From assembly GCA_946902985.2 (NCBI GenBank), contig OX336388.2:290076526-290140525 (forward strand): 64,000 nucleotides of DNA. The letters run 5' to 3'. Each line of letters begins with the position of its first letter. The first letter of the stretch is position 1. Below are positions 23,085 through 33,392 of this stretch, in pieces. This DNA comes from Meconema thalassinum (lineage: Eukaryota > Arthropoda > Insecta > Orthoptera > Tettigoniidae). Below the pieces are notes generated by a model, which saw only the letters and a program-made list of their open reading frames with translations, was not told the origin of the DNA and searched no databases. The translations under genes and the position numbers were made by a program.

Positions 23085-23751
23085 CGTTTCACATCCCCCA
23101 GACCCCAAAACCACCGTCAGTTCAAAAGTTTATACATAATTTATGTATATATATATGTATATATGTATATCAGTTTCTTGTGGACACGATAACTGCCGTA
23201 ATTTTGCACCAATCACTTTGAATTTTTGACCGAATATGTATACATATAACTCGGTCGAGTTCGTTACGGGGCTAAATCGGTCGAAGGGGGTGAAAATGGG
23301 GGGCTATTTTTTTCGAAAAAGTGAAATATTGCTATAACTCTCTTAATATGTGAAATATCGAATCCGTTCAAACTTCATACTATGTGTAGGATAAAGCCCA
23401 AAAATTTATGTTTGAAGAGTTTTTTTATAGCACCAACCATTGTCCAAAGAGGTGGTAAGAAGTGGGTTTTTCGGGAAACATTAATCATATCTCTCTTTAT
23501 AGGCACAATATCAAAACCGTACAAATTGACAATATTCCCCTAATAATTACCTAAAACTTTTGTCTGAAAGAATTTTTGATATGACCCACCATTACGCCAA
23601 GGGATGAGAAAAACGATTTCGGAATTATAAGAAAATGCCAAGAGCTATCAGTGGTTGCCATGGCAACACTACTAAATTGATGAGGGATGAGCCATCAGAC
23701 GTTGCCATGACAACGCACTTGCACGAGATCAGATTCAGATTTCCATCTGAC
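23085..23751. other. Non-coding sequence with a TA-rich microsatellite
   Basis: TATATATATATGTATATATG-type repeat near 23143-23170. The text after it (TGGACACGATAACTGCCGTA and following) looks like repeat-derived DNA, but there is no second copy in the window to prove it. Confidence 0.4.
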
Positions 23752-23879
23752 TAAAGTGGGCCATACACGCTGAGATCTGTATCGAGAGATTGTCTCATGA
23801 GGCGGACTCCAGATAAAGGTCTCTCGTCTCCGTGGCGCTACACACGCCGAGATTTGTTGTTAGTTTTAGTGGAAATAAC

Positions 23880-23985
23880 ATGGCGTCCGATCCTCCAGTA
23901 GACGAAATGCTTGCTATGGGGATAGTTCTGGGTGTTTGTTTAATGAAAAAAAACGAAGAATGTGGTCTAAATCATGTGTTAACAA
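23880..23985 (+). pseudogene. Short 5' remnant of the Harbinger plus-strand ORF
   Basis: The frame begins MASDPPVDEMLAMGIVLG and changes character at a poly(A) run near 23945. The acidic start beside a 5' TIR fits the beginning of a Harbinger transposase gene, but no catalytic residue remains. Low-confidence identification. Confidence 0.35.
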
Positions 23986-24186
23986 AGAGAGCAAACTATC
24001 GTACGCATTGTTTCTGGCACATCTATCGCTGTAACTATCATATTTTGAGTCCCATAGATATGTGTACTTTTGGTAGGAATTTATAAATTCTTCCCAAAAT
24101 GCACGCTCAGATATTTCTCCGCTCATGATAACTCTATGCACGGCCGACTGAATGCGAGCTGATCTCTCCACAACCGGCCTAGACAA
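23914..24186 (-). pseudogene. MADF-like DNA-binding domain frame of a Harbinger element
   Basis: The 90-codon minus-strand frame contains FWEEFINSYQKYTYLWDSKY followed by SDRCARNNAYDSLLSLL. The spacing of aromatic and Trp residues (F-W...Y..Y..LW) matches the MADF/Myb-SANT-like fold found in Adf-1 relatives. Harbinger elements commonly carry a second gene of the Myb/MADF type that helps nuclear import and DNA recognition of the transposase (family knowledge). Here the frame begins within the internal inverted duplication, so its N-terminus may be rearranged. Whether it is expressed is unknown. Confidence 0.6.
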
Positions 24187-24289
24187 TGAGAACTTTTACA
24201 TGAAATCTTGTTAGTTACTCAACTGCTCACACAGCGCTGTTGACCAAGCATTGCACGACGAAGACTTATCTCTACTTAGTGTAAAACAA

Positions 24290-24395
24290 AGTCCCCAATT
24301 CTTGGATTTCTACAGAAATCTTCCTCGAGATTACCTTTACAGAATGGTGAAAGCCGCATCAAAATCCATCCAGTGGTTCTCGAGATTACACATTT
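24290..24395 (-). repeat. Repeat K fragment inside the Harbinger element
   Basis: The reverse complement contains AACCACTGGATGGATTTTGA, also present at 45849-45868, with similarity continuing for about 90 bp. It lies between the two arms of the Harbinger inverted duplication. Confidence 0.6.
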
Positions 24396-24803
24396 AAAAA
24401 ACGTACTGTACAGCTGTTTATTAATCGCGCCTATAATGGGATGGAAGTGCGCTCTTTCGGCGACGAGTAGAAATTTTCCAATTACACGTTATGCATGGGC
24501 TCTAACTGGGATTGTCGAGGCCGGTAAAGAGCGCAGCTCGCATTCAGTCGGCCGTGCTCTGTGATACACGCGATACTTCCCTACACACGGGTAAACTTGT
24601 TGATACTTGTATCAAGTTGCTTGTATCTATCTCAAGGTCTCTTGTCCAGAGCGAGAGACGTGATACCTGCTCCGTTGCGTCATGATACCATGTGAGACCA
24701 GCTGTGACAACGCTACACACGACGCAGCTGATATCAGATACGCGTTTCATGAGACAGTCTCTCGATACAGATCTCAGCGTGTATGGCCCGCTTAAGTGTG
24801 AAG

Positions 24804-25193
24804 CGGCTTCGGTGACGTAACTGGTAGCACGCTGAACTTCTATGCCCAAGGTCGCGGGTTCAAAGCCGGCCAAAGTCGTCGGATTTTCTAAGAGCGCTAA
24901 AAATCCCTCAGTATGCTTTCCTTTTGGAGGGGAAGTTCCAACGTTCGTTGCGAGTTGCTGGTTGCGGTGGCATCTAGTAGCCAAGTTCACAGCAAGGTGT
25001 CGTTGACGGTACTATCTGGTAGCAACATTAGGAACTACTGCTTGAAATTGACCGTCTGCAGCCCTTACCTGAATTACAGACTAATACAGCCATCACAATT
25101 CTCACCGTTTATCAGACAGATTCTACACTCACCCAAAGTACACGGGGTTACATGACCGCGTTGTCGCAGCCCCTAAACTGAGGAACCAACCAA
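24804..25193 (+). mobile_element. SINE family B, tail type I, copy 4 (internally deleted)
   Basis: Head CGGCTTCGGTGACGTAACTGG, B-box region GGGTTCAAAGCCGG, then a body lacking about 110 bp and a type I tail ending in GAGGAACCAACC. It begins only about 10 bp beyond the right end of the Harbinger element. Confidence 0.82.
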
Positions 25194-25950
25194 AATCTCT
25201 GCGGGAGATATAATTTTGCGTGAAGAAGTAACAGACCGTTACATAGTTACACATCAGTGTCAAAACCTTGCATAAGGACAGTGTGACCACAAGTATAAAA
25301 ATGGACTCCAAATGACAAGAAGGTTACCGTCATCATAAGACAAAAAAATGTTTAAAATATGCATAAAATGACGAAAAACAAAGTTAATTAATCTCCAATT
25401 AAACATACTTTCTCGCAATAAATGAGGTCTGATCCTTCTACGAAAACCTGAATATTCTGCCTATTTTCGCCTATCCCCAAGTTTGTCCGGTGAAATCTAC
25501 CTCCGCCTTCCGGCGTGCCGAGAGGACTTTTTTTCTTTTTTCAATTCAATCGATCACAGTGAGACTAAATTAATGTACCTTGGCAATAATTTAGAGCGAT
25601 GAAATTTGCGTCCCATGACAAATACACACTTGAGCTGAAACGGTTCCTTTTCTCAAGGAACATAAATAGTTCGAAGCATGGCCACCTCTTGCTGACATTT
25701 CAAGGAGTCTAGCACTTGGGCTATGGGATTCTTTGTGATGTCCCAGTAATGGGTGGTAGGGGGCTTTGCCCTATGAAGTTTCTCTTTATGTAGCTAGGTA
25801 TACATTCCTTTTATGATAGTCAGTTGTTGAGATTCCTTTTGTTGGGGGTTATTATAAAAATACATGTAGGATCTGTTCCTAGAGAATGGAATATGTTGCA
25901 TGATATGTTGGTTATGGAATCTTTGTAGGATAGTTTGATAACGATATATT
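25194..25950. other. Unannotated sequence
   Basis: No recognised feature. Confidence 0.45.
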
Positions 25951-26223
25951 AGTTCCAACGTTCACCGCCGGGTGCTGACTGTGACGGCATTTAGTATCCA
26001 CGTCCGCAGCTAGGTGTTGAGGACGGTAGCATTTGGTAGCAAAAGTAGGAACTACTTGGAAAAATCTGTCGTCTGCAGTCCTTCTACCTGAATTACAGAT
26101 AACACCCACTAATACATCCATCACAATTAACACCGGTTATCAGACAGATTCAACACACTCCCAAAGTACACGGGGCTACATGACCGCGATGTCGCAGCCC
26201 TAAACTAAGGAACCAACCAACCA
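25951..26223 (+). mobile_element. SINE family B, tail type I, copy 5 (5'-truncated)
   Basis: Starts in the body (GTTCCAACGTTCACCGCC) and runs to the AACCAACCAACC end. The tRNA-like head is missing, as expected from incomplete reverse transcription. Confidence 0.82.
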
Positions 26224-26520
26224 AACTCCTAACATAATCTGGAATGAGTCCACAGTTTCATTCATAAAGCATTGTCATCTGATAGTTATAAAAGGAAAAT
26301 TAATATAATACTCAGTATTGCAGACTTAAATGATTACAGCAGAAAATTTGTTCATACAATTGTTCAACGAATAAAGAATAAACCTCAAACTACACTTCAA
26401 AATCTCACAAAGAAAATCAAGATTTTGTAGTCTTTACAATGATTAACTTTTTTTTTTTTTCATAAAACCCAATTTGCAATAGCTTTTTGAACACCAAGCA
26501 GGTAAGGTAAATTTCTAACC

Positions 26521-26635
26521 TCAAGGGTATACAGGTTACAATGCAGTTATTGTAATAGTCCCTATATTGACCAATCTGGCAGACATTTTGGAATACGTTA
26601 TTCAGAACACGTAAATGGCATTAAGCACTAACGAT
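26521..26635 (+). pseudogene. Penelope-like GIY-YIG endonuclease remnant
   Basis: The frame reads VYRLQCSYCNSPYIDQSGR, then HFGIRYSEHVNGIKH. This matches the start of the GIY-YIG nuclease domain at the C-terminus of many Penelope-like elements: a (G)IY-like start, a Cys pair (CSYC), YIG (here YID), the catalytic Arg-type position in the GR-x-F-x-x-RY block, and an EH pair. Loss of Gly in YIG and stops on both sides show it is a relic. No RT was recognised next to it. Confidence 0.6.
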
Positions 26636-26671
26636 ACCTGGCAGTGGGAAAACATATGCGTGACATGAATC

Positions 26672-26738
26672 TTCACGTTAAATACACGTGGCTACATGAC
26701 CACGTTGTCGCAGCCCCTAAACTGAGGATCCAACCAAC
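26672..26738 (+). mobile_element. SINE B type I tail fragment
   Basis: Short piece with GTGGCTACATGACC, TTGTCGCAGCCCC and AACCAACC; only the last about 65 bp of the element. Confidence 0.7.
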
Positions 26739-26898
26739 CATCTTCACGTTATATCACACCCATAACTGGATAACGATTTAAACATTTTACATATTCCGTA
26801 CATATAACTAGGAAACGCACCACAAAAATTTAAAATGCATTTAAATCACAAGCTGCACCAACAGAGGTGGTTATGCTCGCTGAAGCGCATCGTTAGTT

Positions 26899-27215
26899 CA
26901 TGGGGCGAAGCTCTCTGCTGACTCGTTAGACGCGTGGGTTCGAGCCCCACCGTTGGCCGTCCTTGAAATGGTTTTCCGTGGTTTTCCATTTTCAACACCA
27001 GGCAAATGCTGAGACGGCACCTTCTGACAGGCTACGGCCCTTCCTTACACATCCTTGCCCAGTTTCATTCACCATAATTCATTTCATCTCTCATAAACTC
27101 CTCTCATGAGATTGGCGTCGGGAAGGGCTTCCGGCCGTAAAAACCATCCGCCACAAAGCCTTCCATCGCATCTTATCCCCGACCCCGTTGGAAAACAGGA
27201 ATAATAAGGGGTAGA
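26899..27215 (+). mobile_element. SINE family H
   Basis: tRNA-like start with B box GGGTTCGAGCCCC near 26936, then the body GGTTTTCCGTGGTTTTCC, CCAGGCAAATGCTGAG and GCGTCGGGAAGGGCTTCCGG. Only the B box is clear, so the 5' limit is approximate. A partial relative is at 8.44-8.61 kb. Confidence 0.6.
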
Positions 27216-27289
27216 CATTTAAATCTCAAGCTGTAACAAGTAGATATCGTTACTGAAGTATCGATTGATATGAACTAACTTTTTGATAC

Positions 27290-27846
27290 TCAGCAATTTT
27301 TCTAGGATTGTGCCGTGTCTTGTGTGGGGTGTCGCCTAGGACACCAAGCTGGCTCATCAGCGGGCTCTTGGTGTCCCCATCCGGACCCCTACAGGAGTAG
27401 CGAACTGCGCGCTACCTCCCTTTTTAAGAAGCGCACCTGCGCCTCTTTCCTGCGAGAAATAAACTTCCCTATGTAGGCTTTCAAAAAGATGGTATATTGG
27501 CTTTCATGGCCAGTGAATTAAAACTCAGCGGAACTCCACACAAGCCACGGCACAAACCTAGAAAATTTGCTGAGTTTTAATTCAATGGCCGTGAAAACCA
27601 ATATACCATCTTTTTTGGCAGCCTTCATAGAGAGGTTATGGCTGCTTGAGCGTTTAGTTCTCGCAGTGAAGAGGCGCAGGTGCGCTTCATTAAAAAAAGG
27701 GAGGTAGCGCGTAGTTCGCTACTCCTGTGGGGGTCCGGGCGGGGACACCAAGAGCCCGCTGATGAGCCACACAAGGCACAGCACAAACCTAGAAAAATTG
27801 CTGAGGTTTAATTCACTGGCCGTGAAAGCCAATATACCATCTTTTC
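27290..27846. mobile_element. Large nested fold-back element
   Basis: Outer arms of about 150-170 bp (27290-27458 and 27658-27805) are inverted copies sharing CAGCGGGCTCTTGGTGTCCC, GAGTAGCGAACT and GCGCACCTGCGCCTCTT. The left arm has about 24 extra bases. Inside, a second pair of arms (27484-27529 and 27569-27616) inverts ATGGTATATTGGCTTTCA-type sequence; a third partial copy of the inner arm sits at 27800-27846. There is no coding capacity. It could be a fold-back transposon or a head-to-head duplication of a MITE. Confidence 0.75.
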
Positions 27847-28556
27847 AGATATGTTTGTTGTCAACACCATTTTTAGTCTCTGTGTGTTTAACGTTCCTAA
27901 TTAACTGGTGGTCAGATAGTGCGGTTAGTTGGTTAAGAAAGCTAAGTCACAATTACTACAAACACGAAAGTTGATTAAGGTCATCAGATCAGCAGTTAAA
28001 TTGAAAGGGACGTTAACAAAGTGTGGACAACATTGATATATGCAACTCACGGTGTTAAAATGGTGTCCTCCTAATTGCGAACATGTTAATGAGAAAATCG
28101 ATTTATTATTATTACCATAGCGATTCGAATTTACTCACAAGCCAACTCTGGCAATAAACAGAGCAGCCTCGTCATTCTAAATTAACAAATAACATTCGCA
28201 TCACCTAATAACTGTTAATATAATTGACGTTAAATGCTGCTCAACAAAGGTTTGGAATAGGGTAGATTTTACAGAGACATTATGAAGATGGTATTAAATA
28301 TTCTGCGTGTTGACTGACATTAATCTCCAATTATAAAAGCCATCTCGTTAAACACTAGAGAGAAGTTTAATAATTAAATTAATACGTACAATGATACCCT
28401 CGTCAGCGTAGATTGAATAATAAAAAGAATCTTAAAACTATGTTAACAAATTCCAAAGATAAAATCGATATCCTTACAATAAACCCTTAGAATTTAAATA
28501 AAATGAAAGGTCCCAAATAATTAGAAAATACATAAAAGAAAAATGATTAAAGTTTT
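27847..28556. other. AT-rich unannotated DNA
   Basis: No recognised feature. Confidence 0.5.
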
Positions 28557-28566
28557 ATTTTATTTA

Positions 28567-29502
28567 GGTTTGTTGGTTCCTCAGTTTAGGGGCTGCGTCA
28601 ACGCGGTCATGTAGCCCCGTGTACTTTGGGTGCGTGTAGAATATGTCTGATAACCTGTGTTGTGATGGCTGTATTAGTGTGTGTTGTCTGTTTTTACTTC
28701 AAGTAAGGACTGCAGACATTCAATGTTCAAGTAGTTCTTACTTTTACTACCAAACGCCACCGTCAACGACAACTAGTGGCTTCGGCGGTGTAGTTAGCAT
28801 GCTGAGCTTCTATGCCCAAGATAGCGGGTTCAAACCCGGCCGAAGCCGTCGGATTTTTTAAGAGCGTATAAATCCCTCAGTATGGCTTCCTTCGGAGGGG
28901 AAGTACAGCCGGCGGTCCCATGTCATAGATTTATGTCATGTAAAAGATCCTTCCACAGACTAAACTTTTGTAAAGCTAAATTTCTAGGTTAGATTTCGTT
29001 GGAACGCTCTATCAAAGTTTGAACGTTCACCACTAGGTATCACGGACATCTGGCAGCTAAAGTTGGAACTACATCAAATTGACCGGAAATTGTAGCTCAC
29101 CCCATGGGTGTCCGCTTGAAGCAGCTACAGCCTCTGGCGAGCCGAACATGACCTCGGACACTCTTGGTACTAAAGGCCATACGATAGATAAATGAATAAC
29201 GACCAAGTAGTTCTGAACTTGGTTACTAGATGCCACAGCAGTCGGCTTCTGGCGACGAACGCTGGAACCTAAGTCAAATCTAACCCATAATTTAGCTTCA
29301 CAGAAGTGTAATTAGTGGAAGGTTTGTTTACATGACATAAATCTATGACATGGGACCGCCGGCTTTACATCCCCTCCGAAGGAAGGTATCCGGAGGGATT
29401 TTTGATGCTCTTAAAATATCCGACGACTTCGGCTGGGTTTGAACCCGTGACCTTGGGCATAGAAGCTCAGCATGCTACCAACTACGCCACCGAACCCGCT
29501 TC
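28567..29502 (-). mobile_element. SINE family B, tail type I, copy 6 (split by another SINE)
   Basis: Minus-strand SINE with tail at 28567-28777 and the rest at 29198-29502, separated by a younger SINE. The 10-bp repeat ATTTTATTTA occurs at 28557-28566 and 29503-29512, a perfect TSD of the outer element. The head at the right end is GGTTCGGTGGCGTAGTTGG with B box GGGTTCAAACCCAG. Confidence 0.9.
28778..29197 (+). mobile_element. SINE family B, tail type II, copy 7, nested
   Basis: Plus-strand SINE inserted in copy 6. Head GGCTTCGGCGGTGTAG, B box GGGTTCAAACCCGG, tail type II (GGCGAGCCGAACATG, CTAAAGGCCATACGAT) and a short TAAATGAATAA tail. The flanks AACGACAACTAGT (28765-28777) and AACGACCAAGTAGT (29198-29211) are a slightly diverged TSD. 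Confidence 0.9.
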
Positions 29503-29512
29503 ATTTTATTTA

Positions 29513-30490
29513 AATTCTAAGGGTTTATTTGAAGGATATCCATTTTCTCTTCGGTATTTGTTAACATTGTTTTAAGGTGCTTTTATTATTTCAATCCACG
29601 CTGACGAAGGTATCATTGTATAGCGAAACATGTACGTGATCATTTAATTATTAAACTACTTCCTACTGTTTGACAAGGTGGCTTTGTAATTTGAAACTAA
29701 TTTGGGATAGATTTTACTACAATGACTTCTTATAGCAAGCCCATTGTGGTTTATACAATAACAAACTCAACATCAGTCCTTCTAAAAACAATAGCAATCG
29801 TGGTTAGATAACAATGAAACGGTACAAAAACGAAGCGAACTGGCTTCTAAGTGTCCCTTTGGAAAACAGAAACATTGAAAATATGTATTTCATGATGATC
29901 AGTATCAGTCTTAAGTTGTCCTCCCCACAAACTCTGAATGAGACCATCAAGTTTATCTTGTGGTAAGAGGTCCCACTTTTCTATGGCAGCGTCAGAATAG
30001 TCCAAACTTTTGTTGAGCAGTGTAGGCCTATTTACATTTAACAATAGCAAGCATAGTATTTGTCTTGAAAATCTACATTTACAAATTCCCTGAACTGCTT
30101 CATCCTTGTTCCATTTTCAGAACATTGCATTGTTTACAAGAAATGTTTTATATCGCCGTTTCCTTAATCTACAGCCCCTTCCATGTGCAGCTCCATTCTC
30201 GATGTTGTTAGGTTGGAGTGCTCCGCTTCAGACTTTAAATTCTTGATAAGCTTCAAGCAGGCTATATTAATCTTGTAGTTCCACTGACTTCTGAGTTTTC
30301 TTTTTTCCAAGTAGTTATATTGTTTATTTGAATAGATCATACAGAATCACAAGATGAATATTCCAAAATACAGAGTGAATGACATTATCACAAATTGTGA
30401 AGAACATGAGAATAATTAAATACAATAGCACATTTCTCAAAACATCTGTTAATTTAGATTCCGTGGTACATTTGATTTGAAGCAGCGACT
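29513..30490. other. Unannotated DNA, possible Tc1-like fragment
   Basis: A minus-strand frame at 29847-30050 contains DAAIEKWDLLPQDKLDGLIQ, faintly like the end of Tc1 transposases (x-EWD-x-IP-x-x-x-I-x-x-LI-x-SM). No other transposase motif or TIR was found, so this stays a suggestion. Confidence 0.25.
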
Positions 30491-30528
30491 GATGAAGACC
30501 TGTTATTTTAAGAGGAAAAGGAGAAGAA

Positions 30529-30696
30529 GAGAAAACCCATTTAAACAGTAAGGTAGAGAAGGAGACCTGTAAAACGCTGAATGACACGGGTGCAATGATT
30601 TCTATCTTGTCTGAGGATTGCTATAATAGATTGTTGAGGGGTAAATGTACGGCCATGCCAGCGTCTACTGCTAAGATTGATATTATAAAGCGTCGC
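30529..30696 (+). pseudogene. Retropepsin-like fragment of an LTR retroelement
   Basis: The open stretch of about 56 codons has the aspartic-protease active-site motif: KTLNDTGAMISILSEDC, followed by YNRLLRGKCTAMPA. DTGA preceded by a hydrophobic residue and followed by a hydrophobic strand is the signature of retroviral-type proteases from Gypsy-like elements, which process the Gag-Pol polyprotein. Flanking RT or Gag motifs were not found, so only a small relic remains. Confidence 0.55.
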
Positions 30697-31149
30697 TCCA
30701 CATATTAAAATTAATCTTCTGACGAATTAAGTCTACTCCATCCCCAATGGTAATTATGTTAACCTCCAGCAGTTCCAGACGATGCCAAACACGCATTTCC
30801 CATTAGTCTTACAGCAGTCAGCGTCGCTTCATTGATGTTTGCTCTGTGTTGACGACAATACCTGGGTGAAATTATAATAGCATGTAATTGGTTACAAAAA
30901 TACGATTGGTTGTTGTGTGTAGTCTATGTTCTACATACGGTACATTGCAACGATCCAAATGTCTTGACAAATTTAGTGTTTTTTAAGATCTTGATGGTTT
31001 AATTGATGCTGTTGAATTCTTCCCAAACTCCTCTTTGTCTCTCATAGGACTATCGAAATATTCCACCTACAGATAATTTTACTTTTAGGAAATATAATGA
31101 GATGAATTTAATAATTTGTGAAAAGAGTATCCATTATAAAGTATTTCCT
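30697..31149. other. Unannotated DNA
   Basis: Nothing recognised; may be decayed LTR-element sequence. Confidence 0.4.
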
Positions 31150-31345
31150 TTCTCTGCCTCGAATAACTCCATCACAAGTGGAGCGCAACAGAAATACACA
31201 TAGGAGCAACTAACACGGTTTGCCGTTAACACTTTTCAGATGTACCCACAAGTAAAAATCAAAGGGGTTTAAGTCCGGTGATCAAGTAGGCCACGTGTCA
31301 GAGCCTTCTCGTCCTAATGGATAAAAAACATTATGTTTTGACTCA
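31150..31345 (-). pseudogene. DDE transposase C-terminal fragment (Tc1/mariner-like)
   Basis: On the minus strand a frame reads LGREGSDTWPT, a stop where Arg or Pro is usual, then SPDLNPFDFYLWVHLKS. The block W-P-x-x-SPDLxPxDFxLWGxLKS is the third-catalytic-residue region of a group of mariner-like transposases. The Asp in PFDFYLW would be catalytic. Upstream domains are missing and the frame is interrupted, so this is a relic. Confidence 0.6.
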
Positions 31346-31966
31346 GCTCCAATCACACAACCTGAAACACAAACAAGCACATTCTGAGTGTTGTTATGCT
31401 AGAATGATGCGTTTCATTTGCACCGTATTCCTACTTAGGACCATATGTATTTCCGGACGTATGTTAATATGGAATAGTTTGTCCCTTTTATTTTCAGGTA
31501 GCCTATCACTCCTGAAGTTTGTACAGAGAGTTTCCCTTCACCCTGTTTGTACTAAGTGCCATTGTTAGACCTTAGACTGCTCTTAAGGGGAGCGCGTGCA
31601 CACAAACCTCAGTGCCCTGTCCGAGCGAGCTAGCTAGTAAACTAATTACGAGTTGGTAGCTGCCAACCTTTAAGTATAGTGTTTGGAAGCAATTACGTAA
31701 TGGTCGCTATCTTGCTCCACAGTTCATAGCGATGAAACTCGGGCCCAAGTTTGATTAAAATTGCCACCGCCGGCCACCGTGGACTCCATCTCTCAGGTCC
31801 CGGAGCGCCTGCCGCAATTATAGACACAGACTGCGGGTCACCTGTTATTGTTCCAGTGGTCTTACGGGACAGGGGATGAGCTTTATGTGGGCAGGAACAA
31901 CCTCATCGGAGGAGTTAATGAAAGATTTAATAAAAGGATAATAATAATCACAATAATAATAATAAT
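31346..31966. other. Unannotated DNA ending in an AAT-rich tract
   Basis: No domain recognised. The AATAATAATAAT tract at about 31940-31968 lies at the insertion point of the next LINE. Confidence 0.45.
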
Positions 31967-31976
31967 AACTGAATCC

Positions 31977-33382
31977 TATCAATAACTTACAAGATCCTCT
32001 CAAAACTCTACAGAATAGGGCGGAACAACAAATTGACCCACAACAGGGGAAATACCAAGGGGACGATCATGTGCTGAGCAGATTATGAATCTGAAGTCCA
32101 TCCTTTCATATCTGCAACTCAGGAACAGGGAATTCGTGATGACTTTTGTTGATTTTAGGAAAGCGTACGACTCAATTGATCGAACCACCCTATTTCAAAT
32201 CCTTGAAGAGTTTGGCTTAGATAACAAGACACAATCAATTATCCAGCAAACCCTGACCAACACCACCTCCAAAGTGAAGTTCAGAGGAGAGATGTCTGAC
32301 GCCTTTGAAATCAAGGCAGGAGTGAGGCAAGGATACGGACTGTAACCTCTTCTCTTCAACTGTGTTTTAGAAAAGGTCATCCGAGAATTGCGGAAGGAAA
32401 TGAAAAATTCAAGGTTAGAAAATGGCGTAAGGCTAGGGTACAAGTATATGCATCTTACAATCGACTGTCTAGCCTTTGCAGATGATCTAGTGATCTTTTC
32501 AAATTCCATTGATATGGCAGAAGAACAACTTAACCAGCTGAAAAATCAAGCACTGAAGGCTGGGCTCCAAATCTCCTTTGAGAAGGCACAATTCATGGCA
32601 AACATAAAATCAGCGCCCAGGGAACTGGAGGTCGGACTAGGATACGTTCAGAAGGCAGAAAAGTTTAAATACCTCGGTGAATGGATAGAGCCTAACCTAT
32701 CAGGGAAGGAAGCCTTCATGTCACGCATTAATAAAATGGAAATGGCATACAACCTGACTAAAGACATCTACAATAAGAGATCGATATCCTTAAACGCCGA
32801 AATTAGACATTACTGCACTGTTATTCGACCAGAGGCTCTGTATGCGGCAGAGACTCTAATAATGAACAAGAAAGGACTAATGGAAAAACTAGAGGCTAAA
32901 GAAAGGAAGATTTTTGAGGAAAATCCTGGGTCCCATCAAAGAAAACAGCGAGTACAGAAGGCGTCACAACCACGAATTGTACAAGCACGTGGAGAAGATC
33001 AGTGACATGATTCAAAAAAGAAGGATTGCCTTTTATAGCCACGTGACAGGAATGAGCCCAGGCAAGATATCAAAACGGATATTGACGCACTTTCAAGATA
33101 AGAAAACCAAAGGGGCGTGGTTCACGGAAGTTGAGAAAGATCTCCGTGAAATGAAAATTTCCCCTAAAGATATCCAGGAGCGTGTTCCACTTCAGGAAAA
33201 ACTACGTACCCACAAAGGTTTCCAGGAAAAGCCGAAGCTGAAGACAGGAAAGAATTGGTCCCAAGAGAGAAAAGAACAACACCGGAGACGAATGCGGGAA
33301 CACTGGGCGGTAGTTAGAGCTCGGAAGAAGAGACAGTTGAACTGACGTGGTCCCTAGTTGGCAGAATCGAAGAAAGAAGAAG
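31977..33382 (+). mobile_element. 5'-truncated LINE with exact TSD
   Basis: Boundaries are set by the 10-bp direct repeat AACTGAATCC at 31967-31976 and 33383-33392. The copy is about 1.4 kb, starting within RT and ending in a GAAGAAAGAAGAAG tail. The interior encodes RT and a C-terminal region, with one stop and one frameshift. Confidence 0.88.
31985..33345 (+). pseudogene. LINE RT and C-terminal domain, one stop and one frameshift
   Basis: The fragment starts within the RT fingers (SCAEQIMNLKSIL) and shows MTFVDFRKAYDSIDRT (motif A Asp), AGVRQGYGL-stop-PLLFN (motif B, where TAA at 32343-32345 replaces the usual Ser codon), then CLAFADDLVIF (catalytic FADD), KAEKFKYLGEWI and VIRPEALYAAETL. 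A frameshift near 32915 moves the frame from RKIFEEN to RKILGPIKENSEYRRR. The C-terminal 140 residues are basic with KRRIAFYSHVTGM and end in RARKKRQLN. It belongs to a LINE family whose RT C-termini also occur at 40.8 and 44.0 kb, judging by the LPEALYA-type motif. Confidence 0.88.
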
Positions 33383-33392
33383 AACTGAATCC

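Larger units (their letters stand above)
23752..24795 (+). mobile_element. Harbinger (PIF)-like DNA transposon derivative
   Basis: The 1038-bp element (23755-24792) is flanked by TAA on both sides (23752-23754 and 24793-24795), the 3-bp target preference of Harbinger elements. Both TIRs read GGGCCATACACGCTGAGATC inward and match for about 45 bp. The interior holds a MADF-like frame (minus), a short frame from an ATGGCG start at 23880 (plus), an inverted duplication (24138-24187 against 24511-24556) and a segment of repeat K. The DDE transposase domain is absent, so it is non-autonomous. Confidence 0.85.

Noticed and set aside
29847..30050. Tc1 transposase C-terminus
   Set aside because: Similarity is limited to about 20 residues, with no TIRs or catalytic motif; kept only as a low-confidence remark.
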